Positions 54,429 to 63,268 are shown, counted from the stretch's first letter. The stretch: DNA of 64,000 bases from Actinomadura barringtoniae (GCF_017573505.1 NZ_JAGEOJ010000009.1:62001-126000), one strand, 5' to 3'. Notes: generated by a model from the letters alone, not told the origin. A program made the numbers and translations.

Positions 54429-55382
54429 ATGGAACAGCGTCACCTCGGGCGGAGCGGCCTCCTGGTGTCCCGTCTGGGCCTGGGCACCATGAGCTGGGGC
54501 CAGGACACCGACCCCGACGAGGCGGCCGCGCAGTTGTCGGCGTTCGTGGACGCCGGGGGAACCCTCGTGGACACCGCCGACGTCTACAGCGGGGGCGACA
54601 GCGAGCGCATCCTCGGCCATCTGCTGCGCGAGCTGGTGGACCGTGACGAACTCGTCGTCGCCACCAAGGCGGCCATCCGGCCGAACGGGCGCTACGACGC
54701 CTCCCGGCGGCACCTGCTCGCCGCGCTGGACGCGTCGCTGGACCGGCTGGGCCTGGAGTACGTCGACCTGTGGCAGCTGCACGTGTACGACCCGGCGACG
54801 CCCATAGAGGAGACGCTGTCCGCGCTGGACGAGGCGGTGCTGTCGGGCCGCACCAGATACGTGGGGGTGTCGAACTACTCCGGGTGGCAGCTGGCCAAGG
54901 CCGCCGCGTGGCAGCGGGCCTGGCCCGGCCGTACGCCGATCGTGTCCGCCCAGCTGGAGTACTCCCTGCTGAGCCGCGACATCGAGCGGGAGGCGGTGCC
55001 GGCCGCGCTGGACGCCGGCGCGGGCCTGCTGCCGTGGTCGCCGCTCGGCCGCGGCGTCCTCACCGGGAAGTACCGCACCGGCATCCCGGCCGACTCGCGG
55101 GCCGCCGCCCCGCACTTCGCCGACTTCGTCCAGCCCTACCTGGACGAGGAGTGCGCGCGGATCGTGGAGTCGGTGGTGACCGCCGCCGAGGGCCTCGGCG
55201 TATCGCCGCTCAGCGTGGCGCTCAGCTGGGTGCGCGACCGGCCAGGCGTGGTCGCCCCGGTCGTCGGCGCGCGCTCGGCGTCCCAGCTGTCGGGGGCCCT
55301 GGAGAGCGAGGACCTGGCCCTGCCCGCCTCCATCCGCGCCGCCCTCGACGACGTCTCCGACATGTCCGTGTCCCATCCTTGA
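54429..55382 (+). CDS. Aldo/keto reductase
   Basis: 317-residue TIM-barrel oxidoreductase, NAD(P)H-dependent. The catalytic tetrad is visible: Asp and Tyr in TLVDTADVYSGGDSE, Lys in ELVVATKAA, His in DLWQLHVYD. The cofactor-binding end has LGRGVLTGKYR and VAPVVGARSASQL. It matches the broad AKR families related to potassium-channel beta subunits and YhdN/YajO; the natural substrate is not predictable. ATG 54429 follows TAGATT by 8 nt. The RecD2-like gene starts 10 nt after it, so they are probably one transcript. Confidence 0.93.
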   Translation: MEQRHLGRSGLLVSRLGLGTMSWGQDTDPDEAAAQLSAFVDAGGTLVDTADVYSGGDSERILGHLLRELVDRDELVVATKAAIRPNGRYDASRRHLLAALDASLDRLGLEYVDLWQLHVYDPATPIEETLSALDEAVLSGRTRYVGVSNYSGWQLAKAAAWQRAWPGRTPIVSAQLEYSLLSRDIEREAVPAALDAGAGLLPWSPLGRGVLTGKYRTGIPADSRAAAPHFADFVQPYLDEECARIVESVVTAAEGLGVSPLSVALSWVRDRPGVVAPVVGARSASQLSGALESEDLALPASIRAALDDVSDMSVSHP

Positions 55383-55392
55383 CGGGGAATCA

Positions 55393-57147
55393 GTGACCGA
55401 CTCGCCAACCCAGTCCACCGATCTCACCGAGCTGTTCGCCTCCGCCGGCGTGCCCGAGTCGTTCGCCGCCCGCGCCGCGGCGCGCCTGGGCGACGACGCC
55501 GCGCAGCGGCTGCGCGAGGACCCGTGGCGGCTGCTGCGGGTGCCGGGCGTCCAGCCGCGCCAGGCCGACCTGTTCGCCCGCGGGCTGCTGGGCGAGGCCG
55601 CCCAGCCCGACGACCCGCGCCGCGGCAAGGCCATGGTGGTGCACCTGCTGACCGAGGCGGCCCGGCAGGGCCACACCGCCACCCCGGCGGCCGAGGTGGA
55701 GAAGCAGCTCGGCACGATGCGGGTCCCCGAGGCGCGCCGCGCCATCGACGCCGCGCTGGACGAGGCCGAGGTGCTGTCGCTGGCCGAGGAGCCCGAGTTC
55801 GACGAGGCCGCGTTCGAGGACGAGGACGGCCCCGACGACTTCCCCGAGCCCGAGGAGACCCTCGGGCTGGCGCGCTGGGCGCTGGCCGAGGAGGCCGCCG
55901 CCGAGGGGTTCCAGCGGCTGAACGCCACGGCCGTTCCGCTGCTGGACGACGCCACGATCAAGGCCGCGCGGGCCGGGCTGGGCGAGGACCGCTCGCTCGC
56001 GCTGACCGCCTCCCTGCGCACCGGCGTGTGCATGCTGCGCGGGACGCCGGACGACGTCGCCGAGGCCTCGCTGGGCCTGGTCACGGCCGCCGCCGGGCAC
56101 GGGCTGCGGGCCGCCATCGTCACGCCCACCGAACGTGCCGCGGCCGGGATGGAGGCGCCGGAGGACGGCGCCGCGACGGTCGTCGCCCTGCACCGCCTCC
56201 TGGAGCCGCTGGAGGAGGCCGAGGCCGCACCCGGTGCGGTGGTCTTCGCGCGCGGCGAGCAGCGCCCGCTGGAGCTCGACCTGGTCGTGCTGCCCGACGC
56301 GGCCGGGCTCGACGTCGAGCTGTTCGCGGTGCTGGTCGAGGCCTGCGCCGACGGCACGCACCTGGTGCTGGGCAGCGAGAGCGGCGCGCTGCCGCCCGCC
56401 GGGCCCGGCCAGGTGCTCGCCGACCTGGAGGCCTCGGAGACCGTTCCGGTGATCGAGCTCGACCCGGCGCCCGCCGACGACCCGCTCGCCACCCTCACGG
56501 CCTCCGTGCGCGGCGGCGAACTGGTGGCGGTCGAGGCCCCTGGCAAGGAGGTCGTGATCGTTCCCGCCAAGGACGGCGCGGAGGCGGTCCACCGGGCCGT
56601 GCAGCTGGTCACCGACTCGATCCCGCGCGCGCTCGGCATCCCGGTCGAGGAGATCCAGGTCGTCGCCCCGGCCGTACGCGGGGACGCGGGCACCGCCGCC
56701 CTCAACGCCGCGCTCAAGGCACGCGTCAACCCGGGGCCGGGCGCCTACGGCGGCTTCGACCCGGGCGACCGGGTCGTGGTCGCCGCGCCGCTCCCCCAGG
56801 CCGCGGCGGGCGAGATCGGCACGGTCACCGGCGCGTCCGGCGGCGCGCTCCAGATCGCCTTCGCCGCCGGCACCGCCGACGTCCCGGCGGCCCGTACGGC
56901 ACTGCTGCGGCACGGCTGGGCGGTGACGGTGGCCCAGGGCCGCGGCACCCGCCATCCGGCCGTCGTCGCGGTCATGGCCCCCGACGCCGAGGCCGCGCTG
57001 TCGAGGCCGCTGGTGGCCACCGCGTTCGGGCTGGCCCGGCGGCACCTGTCGGTGGTGCAGGCGGCGGGCCCGGCACTGGCCAAGGCCGTGCGCGAGGAGG
57101 GCGTGCCCGAGCGACGTACCAGGCTGGCGAGGCTTGTGGTGCAGTAA
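55393..57147 (+). CDS. RecD2-like protein lacking helicase motifs (pseudo-helicase)
   Basis: 584-residue protein that follows the RecD2/UvrD-like helicase layout. The N-terminal helix-hairpin-helix LLRVPGVQPRQADLFARGLL and a winged-helix-like part (TPAAEVEKQL) are followed by LNATAVPLLDDATIK in place of the Q-motif. Where GGPGTGKT is expected there is MLRGTPDDVAEASLG; AIVTPTERAAAGM stands for the APTGRAA motif; the Walker B position reads LVVLPDAAGLD where DEASM is usual; and the motif VI region is SRPLVATAFGLARRHLSVV, losing the Thr-Arg. ATP hydrolysis is thus unlikely, while DNA or protein binding may remain. GTG 55393 has GGGGAA upstream. Function unknown; likely a regulatory or structural descendant. 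Confidence 0.85.
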   Translation: MTDSPTQSTDLTELFASAGVPESFAARAAARLGDDAAQRLREDPWRLLRVPGVQPRQADLFARGLLGEAAQPDDPRRGKAMVVHLLTEAARQGHTATPAAEVEKQLGTMRVPEARRAIDAALDEAEVLSLAEEPEFDEAAFEDEDGPDDFPEPEETLGLARWALAEEAAAEGFQRLNATAVPLLDDATIKAARAGLGEDRSLALTASLRTGVCMLRGTPDDVAEASLGLVTAAAGHGLRAAIVTPTERAAAGMEAPEDGAATVVALHRLLEPLEEAEAAPGAVVFARGEQRPLELDLVVLPDAAGLDVELFAVLVEACADGTHLVLGSESGALPPAGPGQVLADLEASETVPVIELDPAPADDPLATLTASVRGGELVAVEAPGKEVVIVPAKDGAEAVHRAVQLVTDSIPRALGIPVEEIQVVAPAVRGDAGTAALNAALKARVNPGPGAYGGFDPGDRVVVAAPLPQAAAGEIGTVTGASGGALQIAFAAGTADVPAARTALLRHGWAVTVAQGRGTRHPAVVAVMAPDAEAALSRPLVATAFGLARRHLSVVQAAGPALAKAVREEGVPERRTRLARLVVQ

Positions 57148-57239
57148 GTCGCATCTTTACGCTTGTCATCGTTTGCGGCACGATGTCGTTGGACAGAGTG
57201 TCAACAGACTCGGCGGGTGGCGGCGACGTGGGGAGCGAG

Positions 57240-57908
57240 ATGCCTCGAGAACATGCCAGGCGGCGTTTCAGGCGGCTGGGTTCGGCCTCGACCGCGGTGT
57301 CGGCCGGCGCACTCGTACTGCTGTTCATGGGAGCGCCGGCGGCGTACGCGGAGAGCTCGGCCGTCGAGCAGAAGTGCAAGAAGGGCACCGACCCGGCCAG
57401 CACCATCGAGAACTGGAAGTGCAACCTCGGCAACCTGCGCGAGAAGCTGACGCCCAAGAAGCCGGCGGCCACACCGAAGCCGACGCCGTCCAAGAAGCCC
57501 CCGCTGAAGAAGGGCAGCTCCAGCGACGACGGGTCCAGCAAGACGCCCAAGAAGTCGTCCGGCTCCTCCGGCGGCGGTGGCACCGGCACACTGCCCTCGG
57601 GCGGCAGCGGCGGGGCGACCACGCTGAACGCGCCGGGTAGCGTCCAGCCGTACTCGGGCAAGGTCCCGACCACCACCCCGAACCTGCCCGGGGTGCTGCC
57701 GACGCCACAGGTGGCCGCCGACCCGAGCGCCTACCAGCGGACCAGCTCGGCGCCGCAGACCCGGCTGGTCTCCTCCGCCGAGGCCACGCCGCCGCGCAAC
57801 GACCTCCAGATCGTCTGGGTGGCCGCCGCGGCCGGTGCCGCGGGCGCGGTGGGCGCGCTCAACATCAGCGTCCTCGGCCGCCGCCTGCGCCAGCGCGCGC
57901 GTTCCTGA
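57240..57908 (+). CDS. Secreted, membrane-anchored low-complexity protein
   Basis: 222-residue protein of unknown function. An Arg-rich signal peptide (HARRRFRRLG, hydrophobic core, APAAYA) is followed by a short segment with two Cys (QKCKKGTDPASTIENWKC), a 110-residue Lys/Pro/Ser/Gly-rich stretch resembling a cell-wall-spanning linker, and a C-terminal membrane helix (IVWVAAAAGAAGAVGAL) with a basic RRLRQRARS tail. There is no LPXTG. ATG 57240 follows GGGAG. Related small Pro/Lys-rich exported proteins are common in actinomycetes, but I cannot name this one. It ends before a perfect bidirectional terminator. Confidence 0.8.
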   Translation: MPREHARRRFRRLGSASTAVSAGALVLLFMGAPAAYAESSAVEQKCKKGTDPASTIENWKCNLGNLREKLTPKKPAATPKPTPSKKPPLKKGSSSDDGSSKTPKKSSGSSGGGGTGTLPSGGSGGATTLNAPGSVQPYSGKVPTTTPNLPGVLPTPQVAADPSAYQRTSSAPQTRLVSSAEATPPRNDLQIVWVAAAAGAAGAVGALNISVLGRRLRQRARS

Positions 57909-57920
57909 CGTCCGGCGAGA

Positions 57921-57965
57921 CAACGGAACGGGCCCGCCCCCTCAGGGGGCGGGCCCGTTCCGTTG
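57921..57965. terminator. Bidirectional terminator between secreted protein gene and fabI
   Basis: Perfect 21-bp stem (57921-57941 with 57945-57965) and a TCA loop, between convergent stops at 57908 and 57976. Confidence 0.93.
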
Positions 57966-57975
57966 AAGATCAGGA

Positions 57976-58761
57976 CTAGGAGGTCGCACCGATGGCGTGG
58001 AGGCCGCCGTCGACGTGCACGATCTCGCCCGTGGTCGCCGGGAACCAGTCCGAGAGCAGGGCCGCGCAGGCGCGCGCGGTCGGCTCGCTGTTCTTGGTGT
58101 CCCAGCCGAGCGGGGCCGCCTGCGTCCACATCTCGACGGTGCCGTCGAAGCCGGGGATGCTCTTGGCGGCCATGGTGGCCAGCGGGCCCGCCGCCACCAG
58201 GTTGACCCGGATGCCCTGCGGCCCCAGGTACTTGGCCAGGTAGCGGGCGCACGACTCCAGGCCCGCCTTGGCGACGCCCATCCAGTCGTAGACCGGCCAG
58301 GCCTTGGTCGCGTCGAAGTCCAGCCCGACGACCGAGCCGCCCTCCTTCATCAGCGGCATGCAGGCCATGGTCAGCGACTTCAGCGAGTACGCCGAGGCGT
58401 GCACCGCGGTGGCCACGTCCTCCCACGGTGTCTCGAGGAAGTTCCCGCCCAGGGCGGTCTGCGGCGCGAACGCGATGGCGTGCATCACGCCGTCCAGGCT
58501 GTCGAACCCGACGTCGCGCAGGTTGCCCGCGAGCGCGCCGAGCTGGTCGGCGTCGGTGACGTCCAGCTCCAGCACCGGCGGCGGGTTGTCCGGGCCGGTG
58601 GGGAGCCGCTTGGCGGTCCGCTGGGTGAGCGTCGGGCGCGGGTAGGCGGTGAGGACGACCTCGGCGCCCTGCTCCTGCGCGACCCGCGCCACGTGGAAAC
58701 CGATCGAGGCGTCGGTGAGGACGCCGGTGACCAGGATCCGCTTGCCTTCGAGGATTCCCAT
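57976..58761 (-). CDS. fabI: Enoyl-[acyl-carrier-protein] reductase (InhA/FabI type)
   Basis: 261-residue NADH-dependent short-chain dehydrogenase that does the last reduction of each fatty-acid elongation round. The nucleotide motif is the divergent GVLTDASIGFHVA of FabI/InhA; the catalytic pair has the FabI spacing Tyr-x6-Lys (YDWMGVAKAG), and GGSVVGLDFDATKAWPVYDW matches the InhA-like branch. It starts 3 nt after fabG and is cotranscribed with it, the same fabG-inhA order as in mycobacteria. It is the isoniazid/triclosan target type. Confidence 0.96.
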   Translation of the reverse strand: MGILEGKRILVTGVLTDASIGFHVARVAQEQGAEVVLTAYPRPTLTQRTAKRLPTGPDNPPPVLELDVTDADQLGALAGNLRDVGFDSLDGVMHAIAFAPQTALGGNFLETPWEDVATAVHASAYSLKSLTMACMPLMKEGGSVVGLDFDATKAWPVYDWMGVAKAGLESCARYLAKYLGPQGIRVNLVAAGPLATMAAKSIPGFDGTVEMWTQAAPLGWDTKNSEPTARACAALLSDWFPATTGEIVHVDGGLHAIGATS

Positions 58762-58764
58762 GTC

Positions 58765-59469
58765 TCAGTGCCCCATTCCCAGGCCGCCGTCGACCGGGAT
58801 CACGGCCCCGGTGATGTAGGCGGCGTCTTCGCTGGCGACGAACCGGACGGCCTTGGCGACCTCTTCCGGCCTGGCGATCCGGCCGAGCGGGATCGCGGCC
58901 GTGATGCCGGCCTTCTGCTCGTCGGTCAGCGCGTCGGTCATGTCCGTCTCCACGAAGCCCGGGGAGACCACGTTGACGGTGATGTTGCGGGAGCCGAGCT
59001 CGCGCGCCAGGGAGCGCGCGAAGCCGACCATGCCCGCCTTGGAGGCGGCGTAGTTGGCCTGGCCGGGCGAGCCGAGCAGCCCGACGACGGAGGAGACCAG
59101 CACGATCCGCCCGGTGCGCTTGCGCATCATGCCCTTCACGCCGCGCTTGGCGACGCGGAAGGCACCGGTCAGGTTGGTGTCGAGCACGGAGGTGAACGAC
59201 TCCTCGCTCATGATCGCCAGCAGCGTGTCCTTGGTGATCCCGGCGTTGGCGATCACGACCTCGACCGGCCCCTGCTCGGCCTCGACCTTGGCGAACGCGG
59301 CGTCCACGTCCTCGCTGCTGGTGACGTCGCACTTCACGCCGAACAGCCCCTCGGGCGGCTCGCCGGAGCGGTAGGTGACCGCGACGGCGTCCCCGGCCGC
59401 GGCGAGCTCGCGGGCGATGGCCAGGCCGATGCCCCGGTTTCCACCGGTCACCAGGACCGAGCGACTCAT
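58765..59469 (-). CDS. fabG: 3-oxoacyl-[acyl-carrier-protein] reductase FabG
   Basis: 234-residue short-chain dehydrogenase catalysing the NADPH-dependent ketoreduction of fatty-acid synthase II. It has TGGNRGIG, ANAG, the catalytic Ser in LVSSVVG and YAASK, and ends with GGLGMGH, a typical FabG C-terminus. ATG 59469 has AGAGGT upstream; larger frames extending to 60384 are antisense to tldD and rejected. First gene of fabG-fabI. Confidence 0.96.
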   Translation of the reverse strand: MSRSVLVTGGNRGIGLAIARELAAAGDAVAVTYRSGEPPEGLFGVKCDVTSSEDVDAAFAKVEAEQGPVEVVIANAGITKDTLLAIMSEESFTSVLDTNLTGAFRVAKRGVKGMMRKRTGRIVLVSSVVGLLGSPGQANYAASKAGMVGFARSLARELGSRNITVNVVSPGFVETDMTDALTDEQKAGITAAIPLGRIARPEEVAKAVRFVASEDAAYITGAVIPVDGGLGMGH

Positions 59470-59634
59470 GTCGTACCTCTCAGTTGTCGGTCCGCGGCAG
59501 GTTCGCCGGCGGGCTTTGTCAGCTACGTCACAACAGCGACCGAGCGTAGCGGTCCTCGGCTGGAAGCCGAATGTGGCTTCCCGACAAGATCCTGTCCACC
59601 GGCTTTGTTCCGGCCCGATAGCGGGCCGACGGGG

Positions 59635-59640
59635 TAGGTT
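59635..59640 (+). promoter_or_regulatory. Putative -10 for leaderless tldD
   Basis: TAGGTT, 7 nt before GTG 59648; no Shine-Dalgarno. Confidence 0.5.
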
Positions 59641-59647
59641 GCCGTAG

Positions 59648-61147
59648 GTGCATGAAATCGATCCCGCCTTCGCGGCGCTACCGCTGCGCACCCTCGCCGA
59701 CGCGGCTCTCAGCCGGGCTCGCGAGCTGGGCGCCGAGCACGCCGACTTCCGGCTGGAGCGCATCCGCAGCCAGACCCTCAGGCTGCAGGACGCCTCCCTC
59801 GAGACCGCACTGGACGCCGACGACCTGGGCATGTCGGTCCGGGTCGTCAAGGACGGAACCTGGGGCTTCGCCGCAGGCATCGACCTGACCCCGGCCGGGG
59901 CCGCCCGGCTGGCCGAGCAGGCCGTCGAGGTGGCCGCGGTGGCCAAGCCGGTCAACCGCGAGCCCATCGAGCTGGCGCCCGAGCCGGTGCACGGCGAGCG
60001 GACCTGGATCTCGGCGTACGAGATCGACCCGTTCTCGGTGCCGACGGCCGACAAGGTCGCGCTGCTCACCGACTGGAGCAACCGGCTGCTGGCCGACGAC
60101 CGGGTCGACCACGTCGACGCCACGCTGCTGCAGGTCAAGGAGAACAAGTTCTTCGCCGACCTGGCCGGCACGGTCACCACCCAGCAGCGGGTCCGGCTGC
60201 ACCCGGTCGTGAACGCCGTGGGCATCACCGAGGGCCTGTTCGACACCATGCGCACGCTGGCGCCGCCCGCCGGGTACGGCTGGGAGTGGCTGACCGGCTC
60301 CCACTGGGACTGGGACGGCGAGCTGGCCCGCATCCCCGAGCTGCTGGCCGAGAAGCTGGCCGCGCCGTCGGTGGAGGCGGGCACCTACGACGTGGTCGTG
60401 GACCCGTCCAACCTGTGGCTCACCATCCACGAGTCGATCGGCCACGCGACCGAGCTGGACCGCGCGCTCGGCTACGAGGCCGCCTACGCGGGCACCTCGT
60501 TCGCCACGCCGGACAAGCTCGGCAAGCTGCAGTACGGCTCGCCGGTGATGAACATCGTCGGCGACCGCACCGCCGACCACGGCCTGTCCACGATCGGGTA
60601 CGACGACGAGGGCGTCGAGGGGCAGTCGTTCGACATCGTCAAGGACGGCCTGTTCGTCGGCTACCAGCTGGACCGGCGCATCGCCCGGCTGACAGGGGCC
60701 GAGCGCTCCAACGGCTGCGCGTTCGCCGACGCCTCCTCCAGCATGCCGCTGCAGCGGATGGCGAACGTCTCGCTGCAGGCCGCGCCGGACGGCCCCTCGA
60801 CCGACGAGCTGATCTCGCGGGTCGAACGGGGCATCTACATCGTCGGCGACAAGAGCTGGTCGATCGACATGCAGCGCTACAACTTCCAGTTCACCGGCCA
60901 GCGCTTCTACAAGATCGAGAACGGCCGGCTGGCCGGCCAGCTCCGCGACGTGGCCTACCAGGCCACCACCACCGACTTCTGGAACTCCATGGAGGCCGTC
61001 GGCGGCCCGCAGACCTACGTGCTCGGCGGCGCGTTCAACTGCGGCAAGGGCCAGCCCGGCCAGGTCGCCCCGGTCAGCCACGGCTGCCCGTCGGCGCTGT
61101 TCCGCGGGGTCAACATCCTCAACGCCCTCAAGGAGGCCGGCTCGTGA
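59648..61147 (+). CDS. tldD: Metalloprotease TldD
   Basis: 499-residue protease subunit of the TldD/PmbA family. The zinc motif HESIGHATELD (H-E-x3-H) lies in the middle of the chain near residue 262; the C-terminal half has the conserved GYQLDRRIARL and ERSNGCAFADASS segments. TldD and TldE form a heterodimer that trims peptides, for example microcin B17 leader and CcdA in E. coli. GTG 59648 stands 7 nt after TAGGTT. Its stop overlaps the tldE start (GTGA). No RiPP precursor gene is seen nearby, so a general peptide-degrading role is likelier. Confidence 0.95.
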   Translation: MHEIDPAFAALPLRTLADAALSRARELGAEHADFRLERIRSQTLRLQDASLETALDADDLGMSVRVVKDGTWGFAAGIDLTPAGAARLAEQAVEVAAVAKPVNREPIELAPEPVHGERTWISAYEIDPFSVPTADKVALLTDWSNRLLADDRVDHVDATLLQVKENKFFADLAGTVTTQQRVRLHPVVNAVGITEGLFDTMRTLAPPAGYGWEWLTGSHWDWDGELARIPELLAEKLAAPSVEAGTYDVVVDPSNLWLTIHESIGHATELDRALGYEAAYAGTSFATPDKLGKLQYGSPVMNIVGDRTADHGLSTIGYDDEGVEGQSFDIVKDGLFVGYQLDRRIARLTGAERSNGCAFADASSSMPLQRMANVSLQAAPDGPSTDELISRVERGIYIVGDKSWSIDMQRYNFQFTGQRFYKIENGRLAGQLRDVAYQATTTDFWNSMEAVGGPQTYVLGGAFNCGKGQPGQVAPVSHGCPSALFRGVNILNALKEAGS

Positions 61148-62532
61148 CCCGGGAGACCATGCGGCCCCAGGAGGCCGTGGAGCGGGCCCTGGAGCTGTCG
61201 CGCACGGGCGACTGCATCGTCCTCGCCGACGAGTCCAGCACGGCCAACCTGCGCTGGGCGGGCAACACGCTCACCACCAACGGCGTCACCCGGTCCAGCC
61301 GGCTGACGGTCATCGCGCTGCACGACACCGGCGACGGCATCGCGACCGGGGTGGTCTCGCGGGCCGCCGTCGGCGCCGACGACATCGAGGACCTGGTGCG
61401 CGCGGCCGAGAAGGACGCCGCGGGCAACGCCCCGGCCGACGACGCGTCCCCGCTGATCACCGGGACCCGCTCGGACGGCTGGGAGGACGAGCCCGCCACG
61501 ACCGGGATCGGGGTCTTCGCCGACTTCTCCCCCGCGCTGGGCGAGGCGTTCGCGCAGGCCGAGTCCGTCGGCCGCAAGCTGTACGGGTTCGCCAACCACC
61601 AGCTGACCTCGACCTTCCTGGGCTCCTCGACCGGGCTGCGGCTGCGGCACGACCAGCCGACCGGGCTGCTGGAGCTGAACGCCAAGGGCGGCGGCAGCTC
61701 GGCCTGGGCGGGCGTCGGCACCCAGGACTTCACCGACGTGGACGTGCCGGGCCTCACCGGCGACCTGGCGCGCCGGCTGGACTGGGGCGCCCGCCGGGTG
61801 GACCTGCCCGCGGGCCGCTACGAGACGATCCTGCCGCCGAGCGCGGTCGCGGACCTGATGATCTACCTGTACTGGTCGGCCGGGGCGCAGGACGCCCAGG
61901 ACGGCCGCACGGTGTTCAGCGCGCCCGGCGGCGGCACCCGGGTCGGCGAGAAGCTGGCGAGCCTGCCGGTGACGCTGTCCAGCGACCCGCGCGCGGCGGG
62001 CATGGAGAGCGCGCCGTTCGTCGTCGCGCACGCCTCCAGCCGCGACTCGTCGGTGTTCGACAACGGGCTGGGCCTGGAGGCCACCGACTGGATCGCCGAC
62101 GGCACGCTCAGGGCGCTCACGCAGACGCGCCGGTCCGCCGAGCGCACCGGGCTGCCGCTCACGCCCGCCATCGACCACCTGAGCCTCACCGGTCCGCAGG
62201 GCGGCGCGTCGCTGGAGGACATGGTGTCCCGTACCGAGCGCGGGCTGCTGCTCACATGCCTGTGGTACATCCGCGAGGTCGACCCGCAGAGCCTGCTGCT
62301 CACCGGCCTCACCCGCGACGGCGTCTACCTCGTCGAGAACGGCGAGGTCGTCGGCGAGGTCAACAACTTCCGGTTCAACGAGAGCCCGGTCGACCTGCTG
62401 TCGCGGCTGACCGAGGTCGGCGCGACCGGGCCGACGCTGCCGCGCGAGTGGTCGGACTACTTCACCCGCTCGGCGATGCCGCCCGTACGGGTGGCCGACT
62501 TCAACATGTCGACGGTCTCACAGGCCTCCTGA
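61144..62532 (+). CDS. tldE: TldE/PmbA family protein
   Basis: 462-residue partner of TldD, same fold but without the HExxxH zinc site, as expected for TldE. Seen are ADESSTANLRWAGNTLTTNGV at the start, DLPAGRYETILPPSAVADLMIYL in the middle, and CLWYIREVDPQSLLLTGLTRDGVYLVENGEVVGEVNNFRFNESP near the end. Translationally coupled to tldD (GTGA overlap). Followed by a strong terminator. Confidence 0.95.
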   Translation: MTRETMRPQEAVERALELSRTGDCIVLADESSTANLRWAGNTLTTNGVTRSSRLTVIALHDTGDGIATGVVSRAAVGADDIEDLVRAAEKDAAGNAPADDASPLITGTRSDGWEDEPATTGIGVFADFSPALGEAFAQAESVGRKLYGFANHQLTSTFLGSSTGLRLRHDQPTGLLELNAKGGGSSAWAGVGTQDFTDVDVPGLTGDLARRLDWGARRVDLPAGRYETILPPSAVADLMIYLYWSAGAQDAQDGRTVFSAPGGGTRVGEKLASLPVTLSSDPRAAGMESAPFVVAHASSRDSSVFDNGLGLEATDWIADGTLRALTQTRRSAERTGLPLTPAIDHLSLTGPQGGASLEDMVSRTERGLLLTCLWYIREVDPQSLLLTGLTRDGVYLVENGEVVGEVNNFRFNESPVDLLSRLTEVGATGPTLPREWSDYFTRSAMPPVRVADFNMSTVSQAS

Positions 62533-62555
62533 CGCGACGGGAGCGGCGAAGCCGC

Positions 62556-62589
62556 CTGAGGGGCGAGACCGGACGGTCTCGCCCCTCAG
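62556..62589. terminator. Bidirectional terminator between tldE and dodecin
   Basis: Perfect 15-bp stem (62556-62570 with 62575-62589) and GGAC loop, between convergent genes. Confidence 0.9.
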
Positions 62590-62629
62590 CGTGCGTCTCA
62601 GCGGGCGCTCAGGCGCCTGCCTGCGCGCC

Positions 62630-62842
62630 CTAGGCGTCTTCCAGCCGGAAGCCGACCTTCATGCCCACCTGAAAGTGGGCCACCTCGCCGTCCTCGATCT
62701 GGCCCCGCACCTCGGTCAGCTCGAACCAGTCCAGATGCCGCAGGGTCTGCGAGGCTCGCCTGACCCCGTTCCGTACGGCCTGCTCGATCGAGTCGGGCGA
62801 GGTCCCGACGATCTCGGTCACGCGGTAGGTGCGATCGGACAT
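62630..62842 (-). CDS. Dodecin, flavin-binding protein
   Basis: 70-residue dodecin. The full family pattern is present: YRVTEIVGTSPDSIEQAVRNGV, the flavin-stacking Trp in HLDWFELTEVRG, and the final GEVAHFQVGMKVGFRLED strand. It assembles into a dodecameric shell that stores FMN or related flavins and CoA. ATG 62842 is favoured over the adjacent ATG 62845 from the spacing to GGAGG. Divergent from the DUF3099 gene with 51 nt between them. Confidence 0.95.
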   Translation of the reverse strand: MSDRTYRVTEIVGTSPDSIEQAVRNGVRRASQTLRHLDWFELTEVRGQIEDGEVAHFQVGMKVGFRLEDA

Positions 62843-62881
62843 CATGCCCTCCCTGGTGTCGCCAGTCAGCCCCCATGGGCT

Positions 62882-62887
62882 TACCGT
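62882..62887 (+). promoter_or_regulatory. Putative -10 for leaderless DUF3099 gene
   Basis: TACCGT, 6 nt before GTG 62894. Confidence 0.4.
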
Positions 62888-62893
62888 GGAAGT

Positions 62894-63223
62894 GTGAAGG
62901 TCAATCCCCGCAGGCAGGCCGAGGTCTACACGGTCACCAACGCACCGCGTCCCATGTCGGAGGACATCGGCTACCGGCAGCGGCGCTATCTGATCTCCAT
63001 GGGGATCCGTACGGTCTGCTTCATCGGCTCGGTCATCACCGCGATGGCCGGGGCCCCGCTGTGGATCGTCGGGCTGATGGTCGTGGGAGCCCTGTTCCTC
63101 CCCTACATCAGCGTGATCTTCGCCAACGGAGGTCGCGAGCCCACGCCCACCGCACGGTACGGCGACCCGGTTAGCCCGCACCACAAGCAGATTTCCGGAC
63201 AGGGTCCAGAAATCGGGTCGTGA
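62894..63223 (+). CDS. DUF3099 family small membrane protein
   Basis: 109-residue protein. The hydrophilic start (AEVYTVTNAPRPMSEDIGYRQRRYLISMGIRTVCF) is the DUF3099 signature, followed by two membrane helices (about 42-58 and 62-80) and a polar tail. Function unknown; common in actinobacteria. GTG 62894 is the likely start; a longer frame to 62591 is antisense to dodecin. The promoter of the small RNA begins 8 nt after its stop. Confidence 0.88.
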   Translation: MKVNPRRQAEVYTVTNAPRPMSEDIGYRQRRYLISMGIRTVCFIGSVITAMAGAPLWIVGLMVVGALFLPYISVIFANGGREPTPTARYGDPVSPHHKQISGQGPEIGS

Positions 63224-63230
63224 CTTTCTC

Positions 63231-63262
63231 TTGACTAACCGCAGGGGGTTTCGGTGTACGAT
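63231..63262 (+). promoter_or_regulatory. Putative promoter of the three-hairpin RNA
   Basis: TTGACT (63231-63236), a 20-nt spacer and TACGAT (63257-63262). The spacer is longer than the usual 17-18 nt. The predicted start, near 63269, coincides with the first base of the first hairpin. Confidence 0.55.
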
Positions 63263-63268
63263 TTGTAC

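Noticed and set aside
58765..60384. A 539-codon frame extending fabG upstream
   Set aside because: The extra part is antisense to tldD and Ser-rich without homology; ATG 59469 with AGAGGT is a standard FabG start.
59648..62532. tldD-tldE as part of a RiPP maturation cluster
   Set aside because: No precursor peptide, cyclodehydratase, radical SAM enzyme or dedicated exporter is near; neighbours are fatty-acid synthesis and dodecin genes.
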